Shown: positions 18,774-27,391 of the stretch, piece by piece
How the letters are laid out: the number at the start of each line of letters is the position of its first letter
Numbering within the stretch: position 1 is the stretch's first letter
Source of the DNA: Litoreibacter halocynthiae
GTDB taxonomy: Bacteria; Pseudomonadota; Alphaproteobacteria; Rhodobacterales; Rhodobacteraceae
NCBI RefSeq assembly: GCF_004365635.1
Contig: NZ_SOBH01000001.1
Span: forward strand, 1,240,001-1,304,000
Direction of reading: 5' to 3'
Length of the DNA stretch: 64,000 bases
Made by a program: the position numbers and the translations under genes
The notes under the pieces: model-generated
Told to the model about the DNA's origin: nothing
Seen by the model: the letters and a program-made list of their open reading frames with translations, nothing else
Database searches by the model: none

Positions 18774-19964
18774 TCAACTCTCTACATCAAAACTATAAAT
18801 CCAGTCTTGCTGGCGATGGATTGCCCCCACCGAAAGCCGCGAGGCCACGGCCATCGGCCCGTAGGTCGCCAGTTGCGCAAATCCGGTATGGCGGTGAAAC
18901 ATGCTCGCATTCGCCGCCGAGCGTTGCTGGATCTTGGTCACACGCGGCTTGCGCTGCGCCTCGTAGGTTTGCAGCGCGCGTACGCGGTCGCTGTCTTGAT
19001 CCAGCACCTCGGCCAGCACCACCGCGTCCTCCAACGCCATCACCGCGCCTTGCGCCATGGAGGGCAACATCGGGTGCGCCGCGTCGCCCAGCAAGGTGAC
19101 AGGCCCGTCGCACCATTTGGCCAGTGGCGGCCGCCCGTATAATGCCCAGCGAAACAGCCCGCTGGACGCCTCCAGCACCGCGCGCAGGCAGGGCTGCCAT
19201 TCGCCGAAATCCACCAAAGCGTCCTCGATGCGACCGGGGATCGACCAGCCTTCTTCGGTCCAGCTGTCCTGCTCCACGATGCCCACGAAATTGACATGGG
19301 TGCCGCCTTTTACCCGCGTGGTCACCGCGTGTTTGCCGCGACCTGCCCAGATCACACCGAACGGTGGTGGGGCGTTGTCGCCCAACGCATCGACCGGCAC
19401 CACCGCACGCCACGCAACATTGCCGGTGAACCGCGCACGGTCCGCACCGCAGATTTGCTGACGTATCTCCGAGCGCACCCCGTCCGCGCCGATCAGAACG
19501 TCGCCAAACACACGGTCACCGCGTTCCAGATAAACAGAGGCCCCGCCTCGCTCGCGCACATATCCGGTGATTTTCGCGTTGGTGCGCAATTGCGCGGAAG
19601 GCTGCGCACGCAGCGCTTGCGCCAGCGCATCATGCAGGTCCGCACGGTGGATCTGGATAAACCGGTTCCCCCAACGTGCCTGCGCGTAGCCTTTCATCGG
19701 CAGGCGGAATATCCGTCGGCCAGAGCGGCCCAAGCGCAGCTCGATCGCCTCGGGTTCGAACAATGTGTCTTCGATCATGGGGGTCACGCCAAGACGGTCC
19801 AGCATTGCCATGCCGTTCGGGCTGACCTGAATACCTGCACCAACTTCCTTCAGCTCTGGCGCTTGTTCCAGCACCTCGACTTCCCAGCCCTTGCGCGCCA
19901 AGGCCAAGCCGCAGGCAAGTCCCCCGATGCCGCCTCCAGCAATTACTGCGCGTCTTTTTGTCAT
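18774..19964 (-). CDS. FAD-dependent aromatic-ring monooxygenase (salicylate/3-hydroxybenzoate hydroxylase type)
   Basis: 396 residues. The N-terminal Rossmann motif is VIAGGGIGGLACGLALA, ending in VEVLEQ. The DG motif is VLIGADGVRSEIRQ and the GD motif is LLGDAAHPMLPSMAQGA, which together define class A flavoprotein hydroxylases. They use NAD(P)H and O2 to hydroxylate aromatic or heterocyclic rings. Similar enzymes are annotated as 3-hydroxybenzoate 6-hydroxylase or salicylate hydroxylase. I start it at the ATG at 19964, where the FAD motif begins as usual; the frame is open further upstream but would run into the divergent glycosylase gene. No ring-cleavage gene is adjacent, so the substrate is not indicated. 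Confidence 0.8.
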   Translation of the reverse strand: MTKRRAVIAGGGIGGLACGLALARKGWEVEVLEQAPELKEVGAGIQVSPNGMAMLDRLGVTPMIEDTLFEPEAIELRLGRSGRRIFRLPMKGYAQARWGNRFIQIHRADLHDALAQALRAQPSAQLRTNAKITGYVRERGGASVYLERGDRVFGDVLIGADGVRSEIRQQICGADRARFTGNVAWRAVVPVDALGDNAPPPFGVIWAGRGKHAVTTRVKGGTHVNFVGIVEQDSWTEEGWSIPGRIEDALVDFGEWQPCLRAVLEASSGLFRWALYGRPPLAKWCDGPVTLLGDAAHPMLPSMAQGAVMALEDAVVLAEVLDQDSDRVRALQTYEAQRKPRVTKIQQRSAANASMFHRHTGFAQLATYGPMAVASRLSVGAIHRQQDWIYSFDVES

Positions 19965-20069
19965 GGAATTCCGCTGCCCCGCATGGTTTTGCCGGAAGAT
20001 ACGCAGGATACGGGTGGCGCGAAAGGGCGTAGCTGGACATAGTGGCAAAACACCGCTGGAGCCGCCCTG

Positions 20070-21260
20070 ATGACCCTTCCCCTGATCCCGCTTGCCACCG
20101 TGCGCCATCACCATCTGGCGCGGCACCGTCTGTGCGAGACCCCGACAGGTGCTGGCAAGGGCCAAGACCTGCACCAGTTGATGCAGGACCTGACATTCGT
20201 ACAGCTCGACAGCATCAGCACCGTCGCGCGGGCGCATCACATGATTTTGCACGCAAGACGCACCAATTACCGCCCCAAGGCGCTGGACAAGCTGATGTCC
20301 GACCGTCTCGCATTCGAGCATTGGACCCATGACGCCTCGGTCATCGACATGGATAATTTCGGCCATTGGAAGCTGAAATTCGCCCGCGACGCCGTCACCC
20401 TGAAAGCGCGCTACAAGAACTGGCGCCGCGACGGCTACGAGGAGAAGTTCAACACCGTGCTGAAGCGGATTGCGGATCATGGCCCATGCTGTTCGTCGGA
20501 TGTCGGCGCGGATGAAAAGAAGGGCTCCGGCGGCTGGTGGGACTGGCATCCGTCAAAGACCGCGCTGGAATATCTCTGGCGGTCCGGCAAGTTGTCGGTC
20601 ACGCATCGGCAGGGGTTTCGCAAGTTCTACGACCTGACCGAACGCGTGATCCCGCAGCCCTACCTGAACATGCAGTATCTGCCCGAAGAGACGATCGCGC
20701 ATACCTGCACCACCGCTCTGGACTGTTTGGGCTTCGCAACCGCCGGAGAGATCGCCGCGTTCTGGGACATTATCACCCCCGCTGAAGCCAAGCAGTGGTG
20801 CGCGGATGAGCTGGCAGCAGGGCAATTGATCGAGGTGGAGCTGGAAACCGCCCAAGGCAAACCGCGCCGCTCCTTCGCGCGACCGCGCGTGCTGGAGGTG
20901 CCGCTGATGGAGCCGACCAAGCGCATCCGCATCCTGTCACCGTTCGATCCTGCGTTAAGGGATCGCAAACGCACCGAACGGTTGTTCGGGTTCCACTACC
21001 GGATCGAGGTTTTTGTACCCGAAGCGAAGCGGCAATATGGCTACTACGTCTTCCCCGTTCTTGAAGGCGACCGCCTGATCGGGCGTATCGACATGAAGGC
21101 GGACCGTGCGCGCGGTGTGATGGCGGTGCGGGCGTTCTGGCCGGAGGCAGGATTGCGCATGGGGTCCGGTCGGATCAAGGCCCTGACCACCGCCATCGAG
21201 CGCACGGCGCGGCTTTCAGCGGTCACAGATACGGAGTTCGCCCCCGACTGGATTCGGTAA
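20070..21260 (+). CDS. Winged-helix DNA glycosylase, YcaQ/AlkX-like
   Basis: 396 residues of the HTH_42/YcaQ family, which unhooks interstrand crosslinks or removes alkylated bases. The family's catalytic segment is FVQLDSISTVARAHH, with Q45-L46-D47. The QxD form is that of the E. coli YcaQ (AlkX) type, not the QxQ form of the AlkZ type. Downstream blocks FEHWTHDASVIDM and KRIRILSPFDPALRDRKR also match the family pattern. It is transcribed away from the monooxygenase gene, with about 105 bases between the two starts. It stands alone and may have its own promoter there. Confidence 0.8.
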   Translation: MTLPLIPLATVRHHHLARHRLCETPTGAGKGQDLHQLMQDLTFVQLDSISTVARAHHMILHARRTNYRPKALDKLMSDRLAFEHWTHDASVIDMDNFGHWKLKFARDAVTLKARYKNWRRDGYEEKFNTVLKRIADHGPCCSSDVGADEKKGSGGWWDWHPSKTALEYLWRSGKLSVTHRQGFRKFYDLTERVIPQPYLNMQYLPEETIAHTCTTALDCLGFATAGEIAAFWDIITPAEAKQWCADELAAGQLIEVELETAQGKPRRSFARPRVLEVPLMEPTKRIRILSPFDPALRDRKRTERLFGFHYRIEVFVPEAKRQYGYYVFPVLEGDRLIGRIDMKADRARGVMAVRAFWPEAGLRMGSGRIKALTTAIERTARLSAVTDTEFAPDWIR

Positions 21261-21317
21261 AAGCTTGATCAAACGGCCTTTTCCGGCGATGAACGCTACA
21301 ACCCTACGGAGGGTCCT

Positions 21318-21962
21318 ATGACCGAGACCCAGTTGCGCGAGCAGATTTGCCTGCTCGCCAAATCCATGTTTGATCGCGGCTTGACTGGTGGCTCCACCGG
21401 AAACATCTCCGCGCGCACCGAGGATGGCGGGTTGCTGGTCTCGCCTACGGGCACCTCGTTCGGGCGCTTGGATCCAGCCCGCTTGTCGCGTTTTGATGCG
21501 AAAGGTCAGCTTGTTGGTGGCGACCAACCGACCAAGGAAATGCCGCTGCATACGGCCTTTTATGACACGCGCTCCACCGCAGGGGCCGTGGTGCATTTGC
21601 ACTCTTGTCACTCCGTTGCGTGGTCGATGATGCCCGATGCGGATGAGGACAATTTCCTGCCACCCCTGACCCCCTATGCCATCATGAAACTTGGCAAAGT
21701 GAAGCTGCTACCCTTCTTCATGCCCGGCGATCCGGCCATGGGGGAAGCTGTACGCGGGCTTGCGGGCAAGCGCTCTGCGGTAATGCTGGCCAATCACGGC
21801 CCCGTGGTCGCAGGCAAGGACGTGGAGGCCGCCTGCAACGCCATCGAGGAGCTGGAGGACACCGCCCGCCTTGCTATGTTGATGCGCGGCTATGATGCGC
21901 GGGCGTTGAGCCCCGAGCAGGTGCAAAGTCTTGTTGCGAAATTCGATGTGGAGTGGGACTGA
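21318..21962 (+). CDS. otnC: 3-oxo-tetronate 4-phosphate decarboxylase-like class II aldolase
   Basis: 214 residues of the class II aldolase/adducin family. The substrate-binding start is TGGSTGNISAR, and the metal ligands lie in VVHLHSCHS and LANHGPV. In OtnC the family reaction is decarboxylation of 3-oxo-tetronate 4-phosphate to dihydroxyacetone phosphate. The gene begins behind GGAGGGTCCT and its stop overlaps the otnI start (TGATG). The pairing with an OtnI-type isomerase is what supports OtnC over L-fuculose-phosphate aldolase. The OtnK kinase and the dehydrogenase that complete the tetronate pathway are not in the window. Confidence 0.7.
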   Translation: MTETQLREQICLLAKSMFDRGLTGGSTGNISARTEDGGLLVSPTGTSFGRLDPARLSRFDAKGQLVGGDQPTKEMPLHTAFYDTRSTAGAVVHLHSCHSVAWSMMPDADEDNFLPPLTPYAIMKLGKVKLLPFFMPGDPAMGEAVRGLAGKRSAVMLANHGPVVAGKDVEAACNAIEELEDTARLAMLMRGYDARALSPEQVQSLVAKFDVEWD

Positions 21963-22729
21963 TGGTACAATTCTCGGCCAATTTGGGGTTCCTGTGGAAT
22001 GATCTCCCCCTGCCCGACGCGATCCACAAAGCCAAAGACGCGGGCTTCGTCGCCGTTGAATTGCACTGGCCCTATGCGACCCCCTCGGCAGACGTCAAAG
22101 CTGCGCTGGACGAGACGGGGCTGCCTTGTCTTGGCCTGAACACGCAGCGCGGCGACGTGGCCGGCGGTGACAACGGTTGCGCCGCCATACCGGGCCGAGA
22201 GGCCGAGGCGCGCGGCTATATCGACCAGGCACTCGCCTATGCCCGAGAAATCGGTGCGCCGAATGTGCATGTGATGGCGGGCTTCACCGACCGAAGTGCT
22301 GCGGCCAAAGCCACTTTCGCGCAAAACCTGCGCTACGCCTGCGCGCAGGCAGCGTTGACGCAACGCACGGTCCTGATCGAGCCACTGAACAACCGCGACG
22401 CCAAGGGCTACCATATCGGGACAATCCCCGAGGCGCAGGAAGCATTAAGCGTGGTCGACCTGCCGAACCTGAAAATCATGTTCGACTGCTACCACTTGCA
22501 GATCATGCAGGGCGATTTGGTGAAGCTGTTTACAGGGTGTCAGGCGCAGATTGGCCACGTCCAATTCGCCGCCGTGCCAGACCGTGGCGAGCCTGATACC
22601 GGAGAGGTGGATTACAAGGTGTTGTTGCTGGAATTAAAGCGTCTGGGCTGGGACACCCCGTTCGGAGCAGAATACAAGCCACGTGGCACTATGGAAAGCG
22701 GGTTAAAGTGGATGAATTCATATCGTTAG
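21962..22729 (+). CDS. otnI: 2-oxo-tetronate isomerase / hydroxypyruvate isomerase family
   Basis: 255 residues with the TIM-barrel pattern of the hydroxypyruvate isomerase/OtnI family: N-terminus FSANLGFLWNDLPLPDAI, then RTVLIEPLNNRDAKGYH with a metal-binding Glu, then KIMFDCYHLQIMQGD and GEVDYK. OtnI interconverts 2-oxo- and 3-oxo-tetronate; hydroxypyruvate isomerase converts hydroxypyruvate to tartronate semialdehyde. Coupling with OtnC favours the first role, but the second would tie in with the glyoxylate genes nearby. The ATG at 21962 overlaps the otnC stop and is preferred to the GTG at 21953. Its 3' end overlaps the convergent MmgE/PrpD gene by four bases. Confidence 0.7.
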   Translation: MVQFSANLGFLWNDLPLPDAIHKAKDAGFVAVELHWPYATPSADVKAALDETGLPCLGLNTQRGDVAGGDNGCAAIPGREAEARGYIDQALAYAREIGAPNVHVMAGFTDRSAAAKATFAQNLRYACAQAALTQRTVLIEPLNNRDAKGYHIGTIPEAQEALSVVDLPNLKIMFDCYHLQIMQGDLVKLFTGCQAQIGHVQFAAVPDRGEPDTGEVDYKVLLLELKRLGWDTPFGAEYKPRGTMESGLKWMNSYR

Positions 22730-24108
22730 TGATTGATCTTCATCTCGTTGACCAGCTGCACCAACACTTTGAAATCGGCGTCTTTGCCGTCCAATCCCAT
22801 CACCATATCCTCCAGTTCAACCACCTGATCCGCACTTAGCACGCTCCCTGCGAAGCGGCGGAATTTCTGCACAATTTCGGCCTCGGTCGGTTGCGGATCA
22901 GGGCCGCCCGACGCCTCGACCACGCCACTTTCGAAGCTGCGCCCGTCGTGCAAAGTGACCTTCACCGAAGCCTGCCGCCGCGCGGGGTAATCAGCCTCCA
23001 GCGCGGCATCGACATGCGCAGACGTGAGCCCTGTCAGCTTGATCAAGTCAGGGTCGCCAAACGCCTCCGGCATGACCTCGTCCACACCCACCATGCCGCG
23101 CGAGAAGGCGCAGGCGACGGGCCACGCCAGCGAATATTGCGCTTTGGGTGATGTGTCCGGCACTGAGGCGCTTAAATCAGCGCTATACTTGAAGGTATAG
23201 ATATCAATTGATGCAATGAGTTGCGGATCAATATTAAACTTGGCACGTAACCCCAAGGCGGCGTCAATCGGGGCATGCGCCCAACGGCATATTGGATAAG
23301 GTTTCACATATTGTTGGCAGGTCAGCCAAACCTGCCCCAGATCCGCCCAAGACCCTGCCGCATCATCGAACTCGACCGTCGCGGCAGGGGCGCCGGTAAA
23401 GCCGTCCTCGGCGATAAGCAACGCATAAAGGCCAACGGGCGCGCCGAAGCCGGTCCCGTCATGCAGCATTGTCGGGTTGGCAATTTCACGCATCATCTGG
23501 CTGCGCGGGGCGTGATATTCGGCAATGCCAAGCGCGTGGCGGAACACATCATCGCTCACCCCGCGCGCACGGGCAGCCATTGCAACACAGCCAAGCGCAT
23601 TCCAGGCCCCCGATGTGTGATAGTCCGGCACCGTTGCGTGCAACGCTTCCGCCGCGCGGTAGGCGATCTCGTAGCCTGCGATCATCAGCACCAACGCTTC
23701 GCGGCCAGACATCTCCGGCGCATCCTCTGCCAAGGCCAACAATGCGGGCAATAAAGCCGCCCCTGCATGCCCTTTGGACGGCTGCCAGCCATCATGCGCG
23801 TCGAGATTGTCGAGTTGGGTCGCCATGGCGAACGCAGCCCCCGGCAACGACGCTTCGCGCCCGTCGAAGGCAATCCGCGCTGCGGGCGCATCAGGTCCCG
23901 CCGCCCAGTGCCGCACCGCATGGTCGCGGGCAATACGACCGGCATCCAGCCGATGCGCGGCCGCAAGAACCCCGATCAGATCAAGGATCAGCAGTTTGGC
24001 GGTGGTTATTACCGCTGGCGGAATGGTCTTGGCATCCAGCCCGCGCAGCCACGCATTTAACGTGTCGAAAACCGGCTTGGGGCCAGCGAGCGTTTCCATT
24101 TCGGTCAT
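22726..24108 (-). CDS. MmgE/PrpD family protein
   Basis: 460 residues. Family members include 2-methylcitrate dehydratase (PrpD), cis-aconitate decarboxylase and 2-aminohexano-6-lactam racemase. Matching blocks are FATQLDNLDAHDGWQPSKGHAG (cited here only as residues ~95-115), SGAWNALGCVAMAARARG, and QYVKPYPICRWAHAPIDA. No prpB or prpC is nearby, so methylcitrate catabolism is not supported. It is co-oriented with bhcR, 104 bases downstream of it, so it might be read from the same transcript. It could act on a hydroxylated dicarboxylate; the substrate is unknown. Confidence 0.75.
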   Translation of the reverse strand: MTEMETLAGPKPVFDTLNAWLRGLDAKTIPPAVITTAKLLILDLIGVLAAAHRLDAGRIARDHAVRHWAAGPDAPAARIAFDGREASLPGAAFAMATQLDNLDAHDGWQPSKGHAGAALLPALLALAEDAPEMSGREALVLMIAGYEIAYRAAEALHATVPDYHTSGAWNALGCVAMAARARGVSDDVFRHALGIAEYHAPRSQMMREIANPTMLHDGTGFGAPVGLYALLIAEDGFTGAPAATVEFDDAAGSWADLGQVWLTCQQYVKPYPICRWAHAPIDAALGLRAKFNIDPQLIASIDIYTFKYSADLSASVPDTSPKAQYSLAWPVACAFSRGMVGVDEVMPEAFGDPDLIKLTGLTSAHVDAALEADYPARRQASVKVTLHDGRSFESGVVEASGGPDPQPTEAEIVQKFRRFAGSVLSADQVVELEDMVMGLDGKDADFKVLVQLVNEMKINH

Positions 24109-24212
24109 GGTATCTGCCTTAGAAGTCCGCCTGTTCCCGTTTTAAATCCCGCATATCTGCCTCGCCTGTCCTTAAGCGACGGATTTCGTCGTGTTCTTAC
24201 TTAGAGCGGCCA

Positions 24213-25067
24213 TCAGCGCGCTGGCACTGCGGCTCCACCAATGGCATTCGTCAATCTGGACGCGGCCGCAACGACAGCCTCGCTTAGGGCCGCAACTTGA
24301 TCCGCCCCGACGCGCGTGGTCGGGCCGGACACCGAAATCCCCGCAATCGCCTCTCCGTTTATGTCAAAAACCGGAGCCGCAATGCAGCGCATGCCGAGGT
24401 TCCGCTCCTCCCCGTCAATCGCGTATCCGCGCGCTTTCGAGAGGCGCAGGTCTTCCAGCAGCGCTGTGTGATCGGTCAATGTGAATTCGGTAAACCCTTC
24501 CAGCGGAGCCTTGGAAAGCAGCTTGCTGATACGATGTTCCTCCATTTCCGCCAGCAGCGCCTTGCCAATTCCGGAGGCGTGCATGCGGGACAAAGTTCCG
24601 GGCGGGAAGAACGCACGAATGCTGGCCGTTGTCTCGACCTGACTGACAAACAACACATGGCCGTTCTGCTCGATGCCAAGATTGGCAGTCTCTCCGGTGT
24701 CCTCCATTAACGACCTCAAGACCGGACGCGCACGCTCCACAAGGCTGGTGCGCCGCAGGAACCGCGCCCCGATCACAAAGGCGCGCGGGCCGATATGCCA
24801 GACCTGATCGTCTTGGTCGAACTCGACCAAGCCCCTGCCCTCCAGCGTCACCAAAATCCGGTACACCGTCGCCGGAGACTGGCTGAGATCATTCGCCAGC
24901 ATGGTCAGGGTTTTGCCCTGCGCTTCGCTCAGGAACTCGAAAACCTCCATCGCGCGATCCAGCGATTTGATCGTGTTCTGCGCGCTTTTATCGTCCCAGT
25001 CCCGTGGCCGGCCGCGCGCTTTGCGCTGACTGATTCCGGCATTATCTTGCGAATCCATAAGATGCAT
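24213..25067 (-). CDS. bhcR: IclR-family regulator of the beta-hydroxyaspartate cycle
   Basis: 284 residues: an N-terminal winged helix (residues ~30-90, LTMLANDLSQSPATVYRIL) and an IclR effector domain (ARPVLRSLMEDTGETANLG, then SGPTTRV). It is divergent from bhcA. In Paracoccus denitrificans the equivalent gene BhcR controls the bhc operon and its DNA binding is relieved by glyoxylate; identification here rests on synteny plus family. Two starts are possible, ATG at 25067 and ATG at 25058; neither has a strong ribosome binding site, and the longer form is given. Confidence 0.85.
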   Translation of the reverse strand: MHLMDSQDNAGISQRKARGRPRDWDDKSAQNTIKSLDRAMEVFEFLSEAQGKTLTMLANDLSQSPATVYRILVTLEGRGLVEFDQDDQVWHIGPRAFVIGARFLRRTSLVERARPVLRSLMEDTGETANLGIEQNGHVLFVSQVETTASIRAFFPPGTLSRMHASGIGKALLAEMEEHRISKLLSKAPLEGFTEFTLTDHTALLEDLRLSKARGYAIDGEERNLGMRCIAAPVFDINGEAIAGISVSGPTTRVGADQVAALSEAVVAAASRLTNAIGGAAVPAR

Positions 25068-25226
25068 CCAATTTTATGTGAAAAGAGAATTCACTACATG
25101 AAAAATACAACATGCTGACAATGCTCAATTATTTACCAAAATGCAAAAATAAAAAACAATTTCAAAAAAATATCTCTTTGAGGCACGCGGCCCTAGGTTG
25201 GTCTCAACGCTTACAAGGAGACGATC
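25068..25226. promoter_or_regulatory. Divergent bhcR-bhcA control region
   Basis: This 159-base spacer is far richer in A and T than its surroundings and must hold both promoters. GTGAA (25078-25082) and TTCAC (25090-25094) form a short inverted repeat close to the bhcR start and are a candidate IclR-type operator. The bhcA ribosome binding site AAGGAG is at 25215-25220. I could not place -35/-10 boxes with confidence. Confidence 0.45.
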
Positions 25227-26405
25227 ATGAGCTTCCAGAACCCCGTATTTATTCCCGGCCCGACCAACATGCCAGAAGCAGTGCGCCAAGCCTGCTATAT
25301 GCCGACGATCGACCACCGCTCGCCGACCTTCGGCAAAATCCTGCACCCTTGCCTTGATGGCGTGAGGAAGGTTCTGAAGTCGAAAGACGCGAAGATCTTC
25401 ATCTTCCCGTCGACCGGCACCGGTGGCTGGGAAACGGCCCTGTCCAACACTCTGAGCAAGGGTGACAAGGTTCTGGCCGCCCGCAACGGCATGTTCTCGC
25501 ACCGCTGGATCGACATGTGCCAGCGTCATGGGTTGGACGTGCACGTTGTAGAGACCCCTTGGGGCGAAGGCGTTCCTACAGACAAGTACGAAGAAGTCCT
25601 GAAGGCCGACAAAAACCACGAGATCAAAGTTGTTCTGGCCACCCATAACGAGACCGCAACCGGTGTGAAATCCGACATCGCCGCCGTGCGCAAAGCGCTG
25701 GATGCTGCGGGCCACCCTGCGATGCTGTTCGTGGACGGGGTCAGCTCCATCGCGTCGATGGACTTCCGCTTTGACGAGTGGGGCGTGGATATCGCCATCA
25801 CCGGCTCGCAAAAAGGCTTCATGTTGCCTGCTGGTCTGGCGATCATCGGCTTCTCCGGCAAGGCCATCGCGGCTGCGGAAAATTCCGACCTGCCAACGAC
25901 CTTCTTTGACATTGGCGACATGCAGAAGGGCTACAATGCGAACGCCTTTCCCTATACGCCGCCGGTCGGGCTGATGAACGGCCTGAAACTGTCGCTGGAC
26001 ATGCTGCTGGACGAGGGTTTGGAGAACGTGTTTGCGCGTCACCACCGCATCGCGGAAGGTGTTCGGGCAGCTGTCTCGGCATGGGGTCTTGAGCTTTGCG
26101 CGGCCTCGCCTGATCTGTATTCCGACACGGTCAGCGCGATCCGCACACCAGAAGGCTTCAACGCCACCGATATCGTGACCCTTGCGGCTGAGAAATACGG
26201 TGTGGCCTTCGGCGTTGGTCTTGGTGAAGTTGCAGGCAAGGTCTTCCGCATCGGCCACTTGGGCAGCCTGACGGACGTTATGATGCTGAGCGGCTTGGCC
26301 ACGGCCGAGATGTGCATGGTAGATTTGGGTCTGGATGTGAAACTGGGCTCTGGCGTTGCCGCAGCTCAAGAGTACTATCGCACCAATCCGACGGCAGGCA
26401 AATAA
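25227..26405 (+). CDS. bhcA: L-aspartate:glyoxylate aminotransferase of the beta-hydroxyaspartate cycle
   Basis: 392 residues of the class V aminotransferase fold, close in pattern to serine-glyoxylate aminotransferases: FIPGPTNMPEAVR at the N-terminus, FIFPSTGTGGWE, the acceptor-side VDGVSSIASMDF, and SQKGF with the PLP lysine K196. In the cycle it forms glycine from glyoxylate using aspartate as amino donor. It is the first of four genes in the canonical order bhcA-B-C-D, which distinguishes it from a stand-alone serine-glyoxylate enzyme. It starts behind AAGGAG with seven-base spacing. Confidence 0.9.
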   Translation: MSFQNPVFIPGPTNMPEAVRQACYMPTIDHRSPTFGKILHPCLDGVRKVLKSKDAKIFIFPSTGTGGWETALSNTLSKGDKVLAARNGMFSHRWIDMCQRHGLDVHVVETPWGEGVPTDKYEEVLKADKNHEIKVVLATHNETATGVKSDIAAVRKALDAAGHPAMLFVDGVSSIASMDFRFDEWGVDIAITGSQKGFMLPAGLAIIGFSGKAIAAAENSDLPTTFFDIGDMQKGYNANAFPYTPPVGLMNGLKLSLDMLLDEGLENVFARHHRIAEGVRAAVSAWGLELCAASPDLYSDTVSAIRTPEGFNATDIVTLAAEKYGVAFGVGLGEVAGKVFRIGHLGSLTDVMMLSGLATAEMCMVDLGLDVKLGSGVAAAQEYYRTNPTAGK

Positions 26406-26426
26406 AGCCGAAGGGAGGAGAGACAG

Positions 26427-27377
26427 ATGTATATTCCAACCTATCAAGACATGCTGGACGCCCACGCACGCATCGAGCCGTATATCCAACGCACCCCGGT
26501 GCGGACCTCGGATTACCTCAATGAACTGACCGGCGCGCAGCTGTTCTTCAAATGCGAGAACTTCCAGACACCGGGTGCCTTCAAGGTGCGCGGTGCCAGC
26601 AACGCGGTGTTCGGGCTGGACGACGAACAGGCCAAGATGGGTGTGGCAACACACTCATCGGGCAACCACGCCTCCTGCCTCAGCTATGCGGCAAGCCGTC
26701 GTGGCATCCCGTGCAACGTGGTCATGCCGCGCACGGCCCCGCAGGCGAAAAAAGACACCGTGCGGCGCTATGGCGGCGTGATCACCGAATGCGAGCCGTC
26801 GACATCGTCACGCGAAGAGACCTTCGCCAAGGTGCAGGCCGAAACCGGTGGCGATTTCGTCCACCCCTACAATGACCCACGCGTGATTGCGGGCCAAGGC
26901 ACCTGTGCGCGGGAGTTCATGGAACAGACCGACGGGCTGGATATCGTCATGGCCCCTATCGGTGGCGGCGGGATGATCTCGGGCACCTGTTTGACCCTGT
27001 CAAATCAAGCACCGGAAACGCAGATCATCGCGGCAGAGCCGGAACAAGCCGATGACGCCTATCGCAGCTTCAAGGCCGGCCATATCATCGCGGATGATGC
27101 GCCTAAAACCATCGCCGACGGCCTGCTGGTGCCTCTGAAGGACCTGACATGGCATTTCGTGTCGAACCACGTAACCGATATTCTGACCGCATCTGAGGAA
27201 GAAATCATCGACGCGATGAAGCTGACATGGAAGCATCTGCGGATTGTCATGGAGGCCAGTTCCTCCGTACCACTGGCGACGATCCTGAAAAACAAAGACC
27301 GGTTCGCTGGTAAGCGTGTCGGTATCATTATCACGGGTGGGAATGTCGACCTCGACCTTCTGCCATGGCTTAAGTAA
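26427..27377 (+). CDS. bhcB: Beta-hydroxyaspartate dehydratase
   Basis: 316 residues of the serine/threonine dehydratase (PLP fold type II) family. The PLP lysine is K53 in TPGAFKVRGA, and the phosphate-binding loop is APIGGGGMISG. In the cycle it dehydrates erythro-beta-hydroxyaspartate to iminosuccinate. Separated from bhcA by 21 bases with GGGAGGAG upstream. On sequence alone it could be taken for a threonine dehydratase or serine racemase; the operon order makes BhcB by far the better reading. Confidence 0.9.
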   Translation: MYIPTYQDMLDAHARIEPYIQRTPVRTSDYLNELTGAQLFFKCENFQTPGAFKVRGASNAVFGLDDEQAKMGVATHSSGNHASCLSYAASRRGIPCNVVMPRTAPQAKKDTVRRYGGVITECEPSTSSREETFAKVQAETGGDFVHPYNDPRVIAGQGTCAREFMEQTDGLDIVMAPIGGGGMISGTCLTLSNQAPETQIIAAEPEQADDAYRSFKAGHIIADDAPKTIADGLLVPLKDLTWHFVSNHVTDILTASEEEIIDAMKLTWKHLRIVMEASSSVPLATILKNKDRFAGKRVGIIITGGNVDLDLLPWLK

Positions 27378-27391
27378 AGGGAGTTCACGCA

